Origin: Opitutaceae bacterium
GTDB taxonomy: Bacteria; Verrucomicrobiota; Verrucomicrobiia; Opitutales; Opitutaceae
DNA length: 64,000 bases
Direction: 5' to 3'
Assembly: GCA_028284235.1 (NCBI GenBank)
Contig: JANQSC010000077.1
Coordinates: forward strand, 54,554 to 118,553
Of this stretch, positions 30,224 through 39,381 are shown piece by piece (positions within the stretch are counted from its first letter, which is position 1; each line of letters begins with the position of its first letter). A program made the translations under genes and the position numbers. The notes under the pieces are model-generated. The model had not been told where the DNA came from and did no database searches. It saw only the letters and a list, made by a program, of their open reading frames with translations.

Positions 30224-30664
30224 TCATATCGGCCCTCGTTCCTCATCCAGAAAGACGAGTCGCTTGCCGTGGCCACCCGCCCACTCCACCACCATCCAGG
30301 GTCGATCCGGAAAAGCGTCCCGCAAGCTCTCGTAATTCAAGATCGTCACAACGGGAGGCGGTCCACTACTCAAATCCGGATCCGGTATCCACTTTTCCGT
30401 ACGAAATACCGAGTAAACGTTTTCTAGCGAATCGGGACTTGGCCGATTATCCACCATTGGCGCCGGTCCGCTTAGCTCGCTTCCCCAGTCAATAAGAGCA
30501 ATCGCCGATCCAAACGCCAACACAGCCCAACCAATTCGCAACCTAGACCGACGACAGCGGCGTTGTCGAACGTTCGCCAATAACGCCACGCGCATACGCT
30601 CTTCCGCGTTCAACGCGCTTTCCTCCGCCAAGGCGTCTCGAATCGCTTGCTCGTCGTCACTCAC
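30224..30664 (-). CDS. small membrane protein, candidate anti-sigma factor
   Basis: 146 aa, one TM (IGWAVLAFGSAIALIDWG); start overlaps the end of the sigma gene at 30657. Confidence 0.6.
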   Translation of the reverse strand: MSDDEQAIRDALAEESALNAEERMRVALLANVRQRRCRRSRLRIGWAVLAFGSAIALIDWGSELSGPAPMVDNRPSPDSLENVYSVFRTEKWIPDPDLSSGPPPVVTILNYESLRDAFPDRPWMVVEWAGGHGKRLVFLDEERGPI

Positions 30665-31274
30665 AGTTAGGACCCTCTGTCATTAATCGCCTCAATTTTC
30701 GCCGGACTCGAACAAGCCGCGACTCGACCGCTTTCGCCGTCAATCCAAGCTCCTTCGCGATCGATTCATACGAGCGACCATCGAAGTACTTTGATCGAAC
30801 AAGCGCCTGTTCGTCTTGATTCAACCGATTCAAACCACTCTCCAGTCGCGCCCAGGACGCTTCCGCTGGGACACCCACGCTCTCGACTGGGTCAGAGCAG
30901 GCATCGTCGCGAAAACGACGAATCAGGCGCCTGAATACCGACTCTTTGCGATAGCAATCGATATAGGCCGACTTCGCCAACCGAGTCAACCATCCCCAGA
31001 ATATCGACTCTGTATCGAAAACACGGATATGCTTGATCACTCTCGTAAAGGTCGCTTGCAATGCGTCCTCGACCATGGACTCGTTCCCGCCGGAAACCGC
31101 GTAAAGATAGGCCCAAAGGCGCTGGTAGTAGCGACGGAAAAACTCCCGATAAGCCGCATCGCTCATCGACTTCATCCCGCGCGTCAATTGCGATACGTCC
31201 ATCGCGTGGATACTCGCCCGGTCAATTGGGCAGTCATCGAAAGCGCCAAGCGGAATGTTCAGCGAAGCATCCAT
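30657..31274 (-). CDS. ECF-type RNA polymerase sigma factor
   Basis: YQRLWAYLYAVSGGNESMVEDALQATFTRV and LNQDEQALVRSKYFDGRSYESIAKELGLTAKAVESRLVRVRRKL. Confidence 0.88.
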   Translation of the reverse strand: MDASLNIPLGAFDDCPIDRASIHAMDVSQLTRGMKSMSDAAYREFFRRYYQRLWAYLYAVSGGNESMVEDALQATFTRVIKHIRVFDTESIFWGWLTRLAKSAYIDCYRKESVFRRLIRRFRDDACSDPVESVGVPAEASWARLESGLNRLNQDEQALVRSKYFDGRSYESIAKELGLTAKAVESRLVRVRRKLRRLMTEGPNCE

Positions 31275-31335
31275 GGGCGACCGCTCGTCTCATCGATGCA
31301 GAAGATCCACGCGCCCGACTCCCATCATTCGAGAC

Positions 31336-32136
31336 TCATCCACCCGCCTCATCCGCCCGACCCAGCGTTCTCCGGTATATTTCCAGCTTCACGGCGCTGT
31401 TCCTTAATTCCGCGAGCGTCTTCATAGCCAGGTCCATAGACGCGTTTCGCCCCGCCAGCACCAGCAGATTCGTTTCCGGGTGATAGGACATCAGGATCGG
31501 CTGATCCTCGTAGTCGACGCCATTGACCTCGACCCCGATCTTCACCGCTTGATTGATCGCGGTGGTTACATCGTCCACGGACAGTCGCTCCAGTAGATCG
31601 CCGATAAAAACGGGTTCCGCCCGCGTTTTCGGAACCTCCGCCAAGACGGGAAACTGCTTCTGCTCCAACACGCGATTGACCACGCCTTCAATACGCTGCT
31701 CGAGCGCTTTTTCGTCTACGTTTCTCCGTGGCGACGCAATCGACTGCTCAACCAACGTCCAAACCCCGGGAGAGCCGCTTCGCACTGGCCGCGCCATGAA
31801 GGACGCTCGGGGCGAGCGCTCCTGGGAATCCAGAAGATAATTGAGAGCCGTGAAAAGCTCGCTTCCGGAAACGTTGCTCACCTGGAAAGGAGGCACCGGA
31901 ATCTGATCGGCCAATTCCGAGGCGATCACGTTCACGCCGTGCTCCCGCATTGCGTCGATAAGCGACCGGGCGTTGCCGCCCTCGAACTCGAGACTGAAAA
32001 CGCCCTTATTATCGGAAGAGCGAGCCGCAGCGCTCTCGGATGCGGGAGCCTGCCCACGGACAATTGGAGCCAGAGCGGTCGCCGTAGAAATCAGGGCGAG
32101 CCAAAGGAGTGGATAGTACAGCGTGTTGGTTTTCAT
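31336..32136 (-). CDS. hypothetical secreted protein
   Basis: Signal peptide MKTNTLYYPLLWLALISTATALA; upstream of the sigma gene on the same strand. Confidence 0.6.
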   Translation of the reverse strand: MKTNTLYYPLLWLALISTATALAPIVRGQAPASESAAARSSDNKGVFSLEFEGGNARSLIDAMREHGVNVIASELADQIPVPPFQVSNVSGSELFTALNYLLDSQERSPRASFMARPVRSGSPGVWTLVEQSIASPRRNVDEKALEQRIEGVVNRVLEQKQFPVLAEVPKTRAEPVFIGDLLERLSVDDVTTAINQAVKIGVEVNGVDYEDQPILMSYHPETNLLVLAGRNASMDLAMKTLAELRNSAVKLEIYRRTLGRADEAGG

Positions 32137-32396
32137 AGATCTTAGGCGATTCAACAAGCAATACGCTGATCCCTCCAAAATCCTTCGCTTTACTTTTGGC
32201 AAACGCGTGATTCGCCCCTCGCAGTCTCGTAGAAAGACAATCAAGGCAGACCCGCTCGAATAAGGGTGTCGGGCCTCCGCTTGCTATTCGAGAGGCCCAG
32301 GGCCATGAGCTTCGTCGACTAGCGAAGCGCCGCGCCGCTTCGTCGGCTCGCCGTACCCTCATACGCGACGCTCCGCGCGGGGAGGCCAAGCAAACT

Positions 32397-32432
32397 GCAC
32401 ATTTATATAAAAACGTTTTTGTCTAAATGTGC
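32397..32432. repeat. 36-bp AT-rich nested palindrome
   Basis: GCACATTTA-tat-AAAAACGTTTTT-gtc-TAAATGTGC. Confidence 0.75.
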
Positions 32433-32478
32433 TGTTGCTAGATTCCCAAGCATTTGCGATCGGGGATCGCGACTCGCC

Positions 32479-34647
32479 TCAAGGACTCAATTTCATTCCG
32501 AGATTCTTGGCCAGAAACGCGTAGATGTCCGCCGATTCTTCGATGAGCTTGGAGGTCGGTTTACCGGACCCGTGGCCTGCTCGGGTTTCAACTCGAATCA
32601 AAACCGGGGACTCGCCCGCATGGGCCTCCTGCAAGCGAGCGGCGTACTTGAAAGAATGCCCAGGAACGACTCGGTCGTCCGTGTCGGCCGTCGTCACGAG
32701 AATGGCCGGATAACGTGTGCCGTCCTTCAAATTATGATACGGCGAGTATCCCAGCAGGTACTCGAACATCTCCTTCGACTCCGACGACGAGCCGAAGTCG
32801 TCCGTCCAGAATCGGCCCGCCGTAAACTGGTCGAAGCGCAACATGTCCATCACCCCCACGGCCGGCAACGCCGCCCCGAACAAATCCGGCCGCTGGTTGA
32901 CCACTGCCCCCACGAGCAGTCCTCCATTGGAGCCCCCCTGGATTGCCAGCTTATCCGACCGCGTGTAGCCTTGATCAATCAAGTACTCCGCCGCCGCGAT
33001 AAAGTCGTCGAAAACATTCTGCTTGTTTTGCTTCTGGCCCGCCTGATGCCACGCCTTCCCGTATTCGCCACCCCCTCGAAGATTGGCGACCGCGTAAACA
33101 CCGCCCATTTCCAGCCAAGCCGCTCGAGTCACGCTGAATCGGGGGAGAAGCGAAATATTGAATCCTCCGTATCCATACAACAACGTCGCGTTCTCTCCGT
33201 CTAGTTCGATCCCCTTCTTATGAGTAATGAACAGCGGAATTCGCGTGCCGTCGTTCGACGTGTAAAACACCTGCTTGCTTGTATAGCCATCGGGATCGAA
33301 GTCCACGGAAGACCGACCGATCAACTCCGTTTCTCCAGATATAAAGTCGTACCGATAAATCGAAGGCGGAACCGAATAGGACTGGAACTGGAAAAACGTC
33401 TCGGAATGAGACGGCTTGCCGCCAAATCCGGACGCGGTCCCCACCCCGGGAAGTTCGAGTATGCCCACGGACTCTCCCGACTTGCGAAAAAAGCGAACCT
33501 GAGTCTGTACGTCCTTCAGGTAGGTGGCCACGATCTGATTGTGAACCATATTCACGCCACGCAGAGGTTCCGTCTGCTCTGGCACGACCTCGACCCAATT
33601 GTCGCGTTCCGGGCGATCAAGATCAATCACGATCACTCGCCCGCGCGGCGCCTCGTAGTCCGTCTGAAAAAAGAACCGCGAACCATCGTTGTGAAAATAG
33701 GAAAAATCGTTCGTGAACGTATCCACGATTTCCATCGGCATGGCTAGAGGCTGGCTCAGGTCCATCACGAGAATTCGATACTTGTTGTCGGTCCCGACGC
33801 TCACCTGGATCACCAGATAACGCCCATCCTCGGTCACGCGCGAAAAATAACTCCACTCCGGATGGTCGGGTCGGTAATGAACTACGATGTCCTCCTCTTG
33901 CCGCGTCCCTAACCGGTGGAACATGACCTTCATATCCGTGTTCAACGATTGAAACTCGGACCCTTCCTCGGGGTCCGGATACTTCGAATAAAACACTCCA
34001 TCCGATGTCCCATTCCAAGAAAGGCCTGTGTATTTGAGGTTCTCCAACGTATCCGCGAGATCGTCACCTGTATCCAAATCGCGGATCTTCCAAGTTCGCC
34101 AGTCCGAACCCGAATCCTGAATACCATAAGCAACGTAACGGCCATCCTTGCTGAAGGACAGGCCCGCCAAGGCTACCGTGCCATCGGACGACCACTTGTT
34201 CGGGTCGAATACGACTTCCTCGTCCCCGTCGAGTGTCCGCTTGCGATAGAGGACAAACTGGTTCTGCAATCCATCGTTTTTGTAAAAGTAGTACCAGTCC
34301 CCTTGCCGAAAGGGAGCGCCCAGTTTCTCGTAGTCCCAGATTTCAGTCAGCCTCTCTTCGATCGCCGACCTCCCCGGCAGAGACTCCAAATAGTCGAAGG
34401 TCACCTGGTTCTGCGCCTCGACCCAGGAACGGACGCGTTCCGATTCCCGAACGTCCTCCTCCAGCCAGCGATAAGGGTCCGCAACCTCCGTTCCAAAGTA
34501 AGTGTCCACCTGATTCATACGCTCGGATTTCGGATAGTTCAGATCGGCGAGTAAGTGTTCATGCACAGCAAGCGAGGCGATTGCCGAAAAAGCGATTCTC
34601 AAAGGGGAAGACAAGCGTCGGGGCATCCATTTCATGCGAGGATTCAA
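32479..34647 (-). CDS. prolyl oligopeptidase family serine peptidase
   Basis: MNQVDTYFGTEVADPYRWLE; LYGYGGFNISLLP; IQGGSNGGLLVGA; catalytic His context AGHGSGKPTSK. Confidence 0.95.
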   Translation of the reverse strand: MNPRMKWMPRRLSSPLRIAFSAIASLAVHEHLLADLNYPKSERMNQVDTYFGTEVADPYRWLEEDVRESERVRSWVEAQNQVTFDYLESLPGRSAIEERLTEIWDYEKLGAPFRQGDWYYFYKNDGLQNQFVLYRKRTLDGDEEVVFDPNKWSSDGTVALAGLSFSKDGRYVAYGIQDSGSDWRTWKIRDLDTGDDLADTLENLKYTGLSWNGTSDGVFYSKYPDPEEGSEFQSLNTDMKVMFHRLGTRQEEDIVVHYRPDHPEWSYFSRVTEDGRYLVIQVSVGTDNKYRILVMDLSQPLAMPMEIVDTFTNDFSYFHNDGSRFFFQTDYEAPRGRVIVIDLDRPERDNWVEVVPEQTEPLRGVNMVHNQIVATYLKDVQTQVRFFRKSGESVGILELPGVGTASGFGGKPSHSETFFQFQSYSVPPSIYRYDFISGETELIGRSSVDFDPDGYTSKQVFYTSNDGTRIPLFITHKKGIELDGENATLLYGYGGFNISLLPRFSVTRAAWLEMGGVYAVANLRGGGEYGKAWHQAGQKQNKQNVFDDFIAAAEYLIDQGYTRSDKLAIQGGSNGGLLVGAVVNQRPDLFGAALPAVGVMDMLRFDQFTAGRFWTDDFGSSSESKEMFEYLLGYSPYHNLKDGTRYPAILVTTADTDDRVVPGHSFKYAARLQEAHAGESPVLIRVETRAGHGSGKPTSKLIEESADIYAFLAKNLGMKLSP

Positions 34648-34766
34648 AAGACAGATCGTCGACGCGCCAATGAAGAAACGCGCAATCCTCTTCTATCCTT
34701 TGCACCGCCGAAAACCGCAATTTAAATTTGCAAGGCCGCCGGACACCCGGTTCGTTTGCTCCCGGC

Positions 34767-35318
34767 ATGCCGCGGTACTCCATCAACATTCACAGTATGT
34801 TTATCGCGCCAGAACATAGAGTTTTTGGAAAAGGGAATGCCGGGAACCTCAATGGCGCAGACCTGAAATCGATCGAAACCGCTCGGATACTCGCCCATTC
34901 AGGAATCGAAGGTGACCGGTTTTGTCGCGATCGGCCTGAATACAACGGACACGTCACCTTTTTCAGTCTGGAAGCCTGGAACGAGATTTCGCTGACCCTC
35001 GATCTTCCAAAGCCGATCGGACCGGAGATCGCTCGACGCAATATCGTTGTATCCGGTATCGATCTCAAAGCGCTCTATGGCGCTGCATTCACCATCCAGG
35101 ATATCCAATTTCTCGGGACAACGCATTGCGCCCCCTGTCTCGCCATGAATCGGGCCCTGGGTCCGGGCGCTCGGGAGGCAATGCGGAGCCGCGGGGGTCT
35201 TCGAGCTCAAGTCAAGTCCAGTGGAGCCCTCGCCATCGGCCCTTGCGAACTGACCACCAGCGTCCTATTCGATCCGAAGAATGCGGGCTCGCAGACACGC
35301 AGTCCGAGGATCCCGTAG
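34767..35318 (+). CDS. MOSC domain-containing protein
   Basis: INIHSMFIAPEH; GIEGDRFCRDRPEYNGHVTFFSLEAW; ARRNIVVSGIDL; THCAPCLAMN. Start set at MPRYSINIHS. Confidence 0.85.
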   Translation: MPRYSINIHSMFIAPEHRVFGKGNAGNLNGADLKSIETARILAHSGIEGDRFCRDRPEYNGHVTFFSLEAWNEISLTLDLPKPIGPEIARRNIVVSGIDLKALYGAAFTIQDIQFLGTTHCAPCLAMNRALGPGAREAMRSRGGLRAQVKSSGALAIGPCELTTSVLFDPKNAGSQTRSPRIP

Positions 35319-35458
35319 CGTTGCCTCATTCTCTCTAGTACGCTTTGACACTTCGCGCATAAGTGTGGACAGGTCGTTCACGCTCTGGCTTACTATCGGT
35401 CCCCTCTTCTAGAAACCCCTCTAGAAAACCCCTCAAATCTGAAACAAAGGACTTCATT

Positions 35459-36160
35459 ATGTCTCTGTCTAAAAAACTGGGAGCGGAATTCATTGGAACC
35501 TTATGGCTCGTTCTGGGCGGATGCGGCAGCGCCGTGCTCGCCGCTGCCTTCCCCAACGTCGGGATTGGGCTACTCGGTGTATCGCTCGCCTTCGGTCTGA
35601 CCGTTCTTACCATGGCCTACGCGATTGGCCACATTTCCGGCTGCCATCTCAACCCTGCCGTGTCCATCGGGCTTTGGTCCAGCGGACGCTTTTCGACAGG
35701 AGAACTGCTGCCCTATATCGGCGCTCAAGTGGCCGGCGGACTCGCCGGAGCGGCCATCCTCTATCTCATCGCCAGTGGTCAAGCCGGTTTCGACGCCGCA
35801 GCCGGGTTCGCGTCCAACGGATACGGCGAGCATTCCCCCGGCGGATACAGTCTCACCGCCGCCCTCGTCACCGAAATCGCCATGACCTTCATGTTCCTAG
35901 TCATCATTCTCGGCGCTACCGACAAGCGGGCTCCCGCGGGGTTCGCCCCGATCGCCATCGGTCTGGGACTCACGCTGATCCACTTGATCAGTATCCCCGT
36001 CACAAATACATCGGTCAATCCCGCTCGCAGCACGGGTGTTGCCCTGTTCCAAGGCAGTTGGGCGATTTCCCAGCTCTGGCTTTTCTGGATCGCGCCAATT
36101 GTGGGAGCCGCTCTCGCCGGAGTCGTTTACAAGTGGTTCGAGCCCGGCGAAAGCGACTAG
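35459..36160 (+). CDS. aqpZ: aquaporin Z family channel
   Basis: Two NPA motifs ([18 protein letters not shown]); start [11 protein letters not shown]. Confidence 0.93.
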   Translation: MSLSKKLGAEFIGTLWLVLGGCGSAVLAAAFPNVGIGLLGVSLAFGLTVLTMAYAIGHISGCHLNPAVSIGLWSSGRFSTGELLPYIGAQVAGGLAGAAILYLIASGQAGFDAAAGFASNGYGEHSPGGYSLTAALVTEIAMTFMFLVIILGATDKRAPAGFAPIAIGLGLTLIHLISIPVTNTSVNPARSTGVALFQGSWAISQLWLFWIAPIVGAALAGVVYKWFEPGESD

Positions 36161-36205
36161 TTCGTTAGAATCGACCGTTCGCTCGGGCCGACGCTCGAGC
36201 GAAAC

Positions 36206-37627
36206 TCACATCTTGTAGAACTCCTCCCAACCCTTGCGCGGGGCGGGATCGAGGAGCGCGTTCGCCACTTTGTCGTTCGTTATCCGGCGTTTCTTCGGGT
36301 CGAACTTGAGTCTGCCGCCCAAGCGCTGAGCGATCACCCCCAAGTTGAATACCTGCGTGAGCTCGCCGCTCACCGCGAATGGAGACCGCGCCTCCTCCTC
36401 ACCCTTGCAGGCCAAAAGAAAATTCGCGTAGTGATTCGAGTTCTTCCCGCCTACACGCGGTAAAGACTCCCTAACGTCCATGAACTTCGCCTGCGGAATC
36501 ACGCGCAAGGCGCTCGAATGACTGCCGCCGGCAAAGGTCAGATCCTTGCCGTAGATAATCTTGCCCGGCTTGCTGATGTTGACCGGTTTCAATTCCGTTT
36601 TTCCCGTGTCCGGATTGACGACTGGGTCGCCTAGCTCCGCCTCGACATCGGGACGGTTGTCAATCCCGTCGTACCAAGTCACGGCGCAAGGCGGCATGTC
36701 GCCCCGTTTGGCGAAGTTGAATCGAATCGTCGACGCCTGGGGGAAGACGAGTGGATTGGGCCGATCCCGCTTCACAGCCGTTATTTCGCGGGGCAGTCCC
36801 AGTTTGAGGAATCGATGGGCCGTATCCAAAATATGCGGACCCCAATCACCGAAGGCTCCGCTTCCATAATCGTACCAGCTCCGCCATTCCTGAGGATGAA
36901 GCCGATCGCTGAAGGTGTTCTCCGGCCCGCTGCAAAACCACGTATCCCAGTCCATTCCTTCAGGCAATGGCTGGCTCGGATACTCGGTGACCGACGCGCC
37001 CCAACCGTGCCAGCGACGCGGGTTGTTCATGAAGGCGCTGATGCGCCGGACGTCTTTGATGACTCCCGCTTCCGTCCAGGCTTTGAACTGAAAGTAGTTG
37101 GCTCCCGAATGGCCCTGATTGCCCATCTGCGTCACCACTCCGCTACGTTCCGCCAGGTCGATCAGTCGCTCGCACTGGCCGAAAGTGTGGGCGAGCGGCT
37201 TCTCCACGTATACATGCTTGCCCAGCGACATGGCCAGCATGGCCACGCAAAAATGGGAATGGTCGGGGGTCGCGATCAGCACCGCGTCGATCTCGTCCGC
37301 CATCTCGTCGAACATCACTCGGAAGTCCGTGAACCGTCGCGCGTTAGGATGGTTGGCCTGCGACTCCTGCGTATGGGCCCCCGCGAGATCAACGTCGCAC
37401 AGCGCCACCACGTTGCAGTGTCCCGAGGCGAAGAGAGTCCTCAAATCGCCCCGGCCCTGATTTCCAATTCCCACCGCCGCCAGATTCACTTTCCGACTCG
37501 GGGCGAGCTCGCCGCCGCTCGACCGTTGCCCCAGAATAAAATGGCTTGGCAAAACGGTGAACGAAGCGAAAAGCGCCGAGCGCTTGATAAATTGCCTACG
37601 ACTGCGAGATAGGGGCATATTCTTCAT
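36206..37627 (-). CDS. Gfo/Idh/MocA family oxidoreductase, Tat-type signal
   Basis: SRRQFIKRSALFASF; NLAAVGIGNQGRGDL; KHVYVEKPLAHT. Start moved to MKNMPLSRSRRQF. Confidence 0.92.
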   Translation of the reverse strand: MKNMPLSRSRRQFIKRSALFASFTVLPSHFILGQRSSGGELAPSRKVNLAAVGIGNQGRGDLRTLFASGHCNVVALCDVDLAGAHTQESQANHPNARRFTDFRVMFDEMADEIDAVLIATPDHSHFCVAMLAMSLGKHVYVEKPLAHTFGQCERLIDLAERSGVVTQMGNQGHSGANYFQFKAWTEAGVIKDVRRISAFMNNPRRWHGWGASVTEYPSQPLPEGMDWDTWFCSGPENTFSDRLHPQEWRSWYDYGSGAFGDWGPHILDTAHRFLKLGLPREITAVKRDRPNPLVFPQASTIRFNFAKRGDMPPCAVTWYDGIDNRPDVEAELGDPVVNPDTGKTELKPVNISKPGKIIYGKDLTFAGGSHSSALRVIPQAKFMDVRESLPRVGGKNSNHYANFLLACKGEEEARSPFAVSGELTQVFNLGVIAQRLGGRLKFDPKKRRITNDKVANALLDPAPRKGWEEFYKM

Positions 37628-37803
37628 AGGGCGGCGTTCTAGCCGTCCCTTCCGAAAACCGCAAGCCTCGCCGCCCGCGCCCCTCAAAACCACCCCCTCC
37701 GCCTCCCGTTTCCAAACTCCAAACTACCACTTAACTTTCCAACCTTGGAAAGTTAACACGTAAAACCTTTCCTCGACACGCTCTTCCGAGTCTTGAAACA
37801 TGG

Positions 37804-39237
37804 ATGCCCATGTCCGTTTCGAAACTACCCCTCGTCTTTGTTTTCGCTCTCTTCGTCGCGGGCGCGACGTCCGGCAGTACGAACCCGAACATCATCTATT
37901 TGATGCTCGATGAGTGGGGCTATTTCGAGTCCTCTCACATGGGTCACCCGGAATTGCTCACGCCGCATATCGACCAATTCGCCGACGAAGGCATGCGGTT
38001 CACTCGGGCCTACGCCGGGGCGCCCGTCTGCGGTCCCACCCGATGCGTATTGCTCACCGGCCTCCACTCCGGCCACACCTCCATGCGGGTCAATGACGGC
38101 TTCACTCCGATCCGCGAGGACGAGCCCACCCTCGCCAGCATGTTGAAAGCGGACGGCTACGCGACGGGCGGATTCGGCAAGTGGGGCATCGGCGGGCGCG
38201 GCACCTCCGGCGTTCCCGAAAAACACGGGTTCGACACGTTTTTCGGATACTACGACCAGGTCCACGCCCACACGTTCTATCCGAAATACCTCATTCGAAA
38301 CAGCGAGGAAGTGCCCCTCCCGGGGAACTCAGGCCACAGTTTCTACGAAGGGGAAACACACGCCCACGACGAAATATTCAAAGAGTCGATACGTTTCATC
38401 CGGGAAAACAAAGACCAGCCTTTCTTTTGCTACCTGCCGTGGACTCCGCCTCACGGCCTTTGGGGAATCGATGCGGACGACCCGTCGTGGCGCCTATTCA
38501 AGGACAAGCCCTGGACGGCCGGTCAGCGGACCGAAAACGACGCTAAGGTCTACGCAGCCTTCATGCACATGGTGGACCGACAGATCGGCGCGATCATCGC
38601 CCTGCTCAAAGAACTCGGAGTCGATCAAAACACCATCATGTTCCTCTGCGGCGACAACGGCGGTCAGGATTATTTCCATACGCCCGAGCGTCCTCACGGA
38701 TTTTTCGGCCCCAATCTCAATCCCCAAACCCAGGAGCGATTCCGGGCCGGAAAGGGATCGCTCTACGAAGGCGGGCTGAGGGTTCCAATGCTCGCGCGCT
38801 GGCCGGGCAAGATTAGCGCCGGATCCGTTTCGGACCACCTCCTCTACTTTCCCGACGTCATGCCCACACTCGCTGACATCGCGGGATCGAGTTCTCCGCA
38901 AACCGACGGCCTCTCCTTTCTTCCCACCCTTCTCGGCAACAGAGGGCAGAATACCCACGCGTATCTATACTGGGAATACAGAGATCAAGTCGCCGCGCGG
39001 ATGGGTGATTGGAAAGCCTACCGGAAAGGCGATGGCGACTGGGAACTCTACGACCTGTCGCGGGATATCGAAGAGAACAACAACGTGGCTTCCCGCAATC
39101 CGAACGTCCTTCGAACGCTCGTCCGATTCGCCAAACAAGCCCACGAACCCGTAAAGCCCGGCGAGATCTACAATCGGGTCCTTACCGACAAGGACCACCG
39201 CCAAGCCCCCCACGAGCGAAACCGTCCCAGTCGGTGA
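37804..39237 (+). CDS. sulfatase
   Basis: NPNIIYLMLDEWGYFESS and CGPTRCVLLTGLHSGH. Confidence 0.9.
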   Translation: MPMSVSKLPLVFVFALFVAGATSGSTNPNIIYLMLDEWGYFESSHMGHPELLTPHIDQFADEGMRFTRAYAGAPVCGPTRCVLLTGLHSGHTSMRVNDGFTPIREDEPTLASMLKADGYATGGFGKWGIGGRGTSGVPEKHGFDTFFGYYDQVHAHTFYPKYLIRNSEEVPLPGNSGHSFYEGETHAHDEIFKESIRFIRENKDQPFFCYLPWTPPHGLWGIDADDPSWRLFKDKPWTAGQRTENDAKVYAAFMHMVDRQIGAIIALLKELGVDQNTIMFLCGDNGGQDYFHTPERPHGFFGPNLNPQTQERFRAGKGSLYEGGLRVPMLARWPGKISAGSVSDHLLYFPDVMPTLADIAGSSSPQTDGLSFLPTLLGNRGQNTHAYLYWEYRDQVAARMGDWKAYRKGDGDWELYDLSRDIEENNNVASRNPNVLRTLVRFAKQAHEPVKPGEIYNRVLTDKDHRQAPHERNRPSR

Positions 39238-39246
39238 ACGAAGCTC

Positions 39247-39372
39247 GTAGGGCCTTCGCTTGCGAAGAGCCGCGTGAGCCGCTTATGGTATAGGACTTAT
39301 AGGTCCTATAGGTCTTATACGTCCTACAATGCCAGGCAGCTAACGCTGCATGGCGCAAGCGCGAGCCCTACA
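39247..39372. repeat. composite element: TAGGGC...GCCCTA inverted arms enclosing a 9-bp tandem array
   Basis: GTAGGGCCTTCGCTTGCGAAG left arm; GGACTTATA GGTCCTATA GGTCTTATA CGTCCTACA array; TGGCGCAAGCGCGAGCCCTAC right arm. Confidence 0.75.
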
Positions 39373-39381
39373 AGGACCTCC

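Noticed and set aside
39284-39329. Short regularly spaced repeats as a CRISPR remnant
   Set aside because: Contiguous 9-bp tandem units without spacers and no cas genes.
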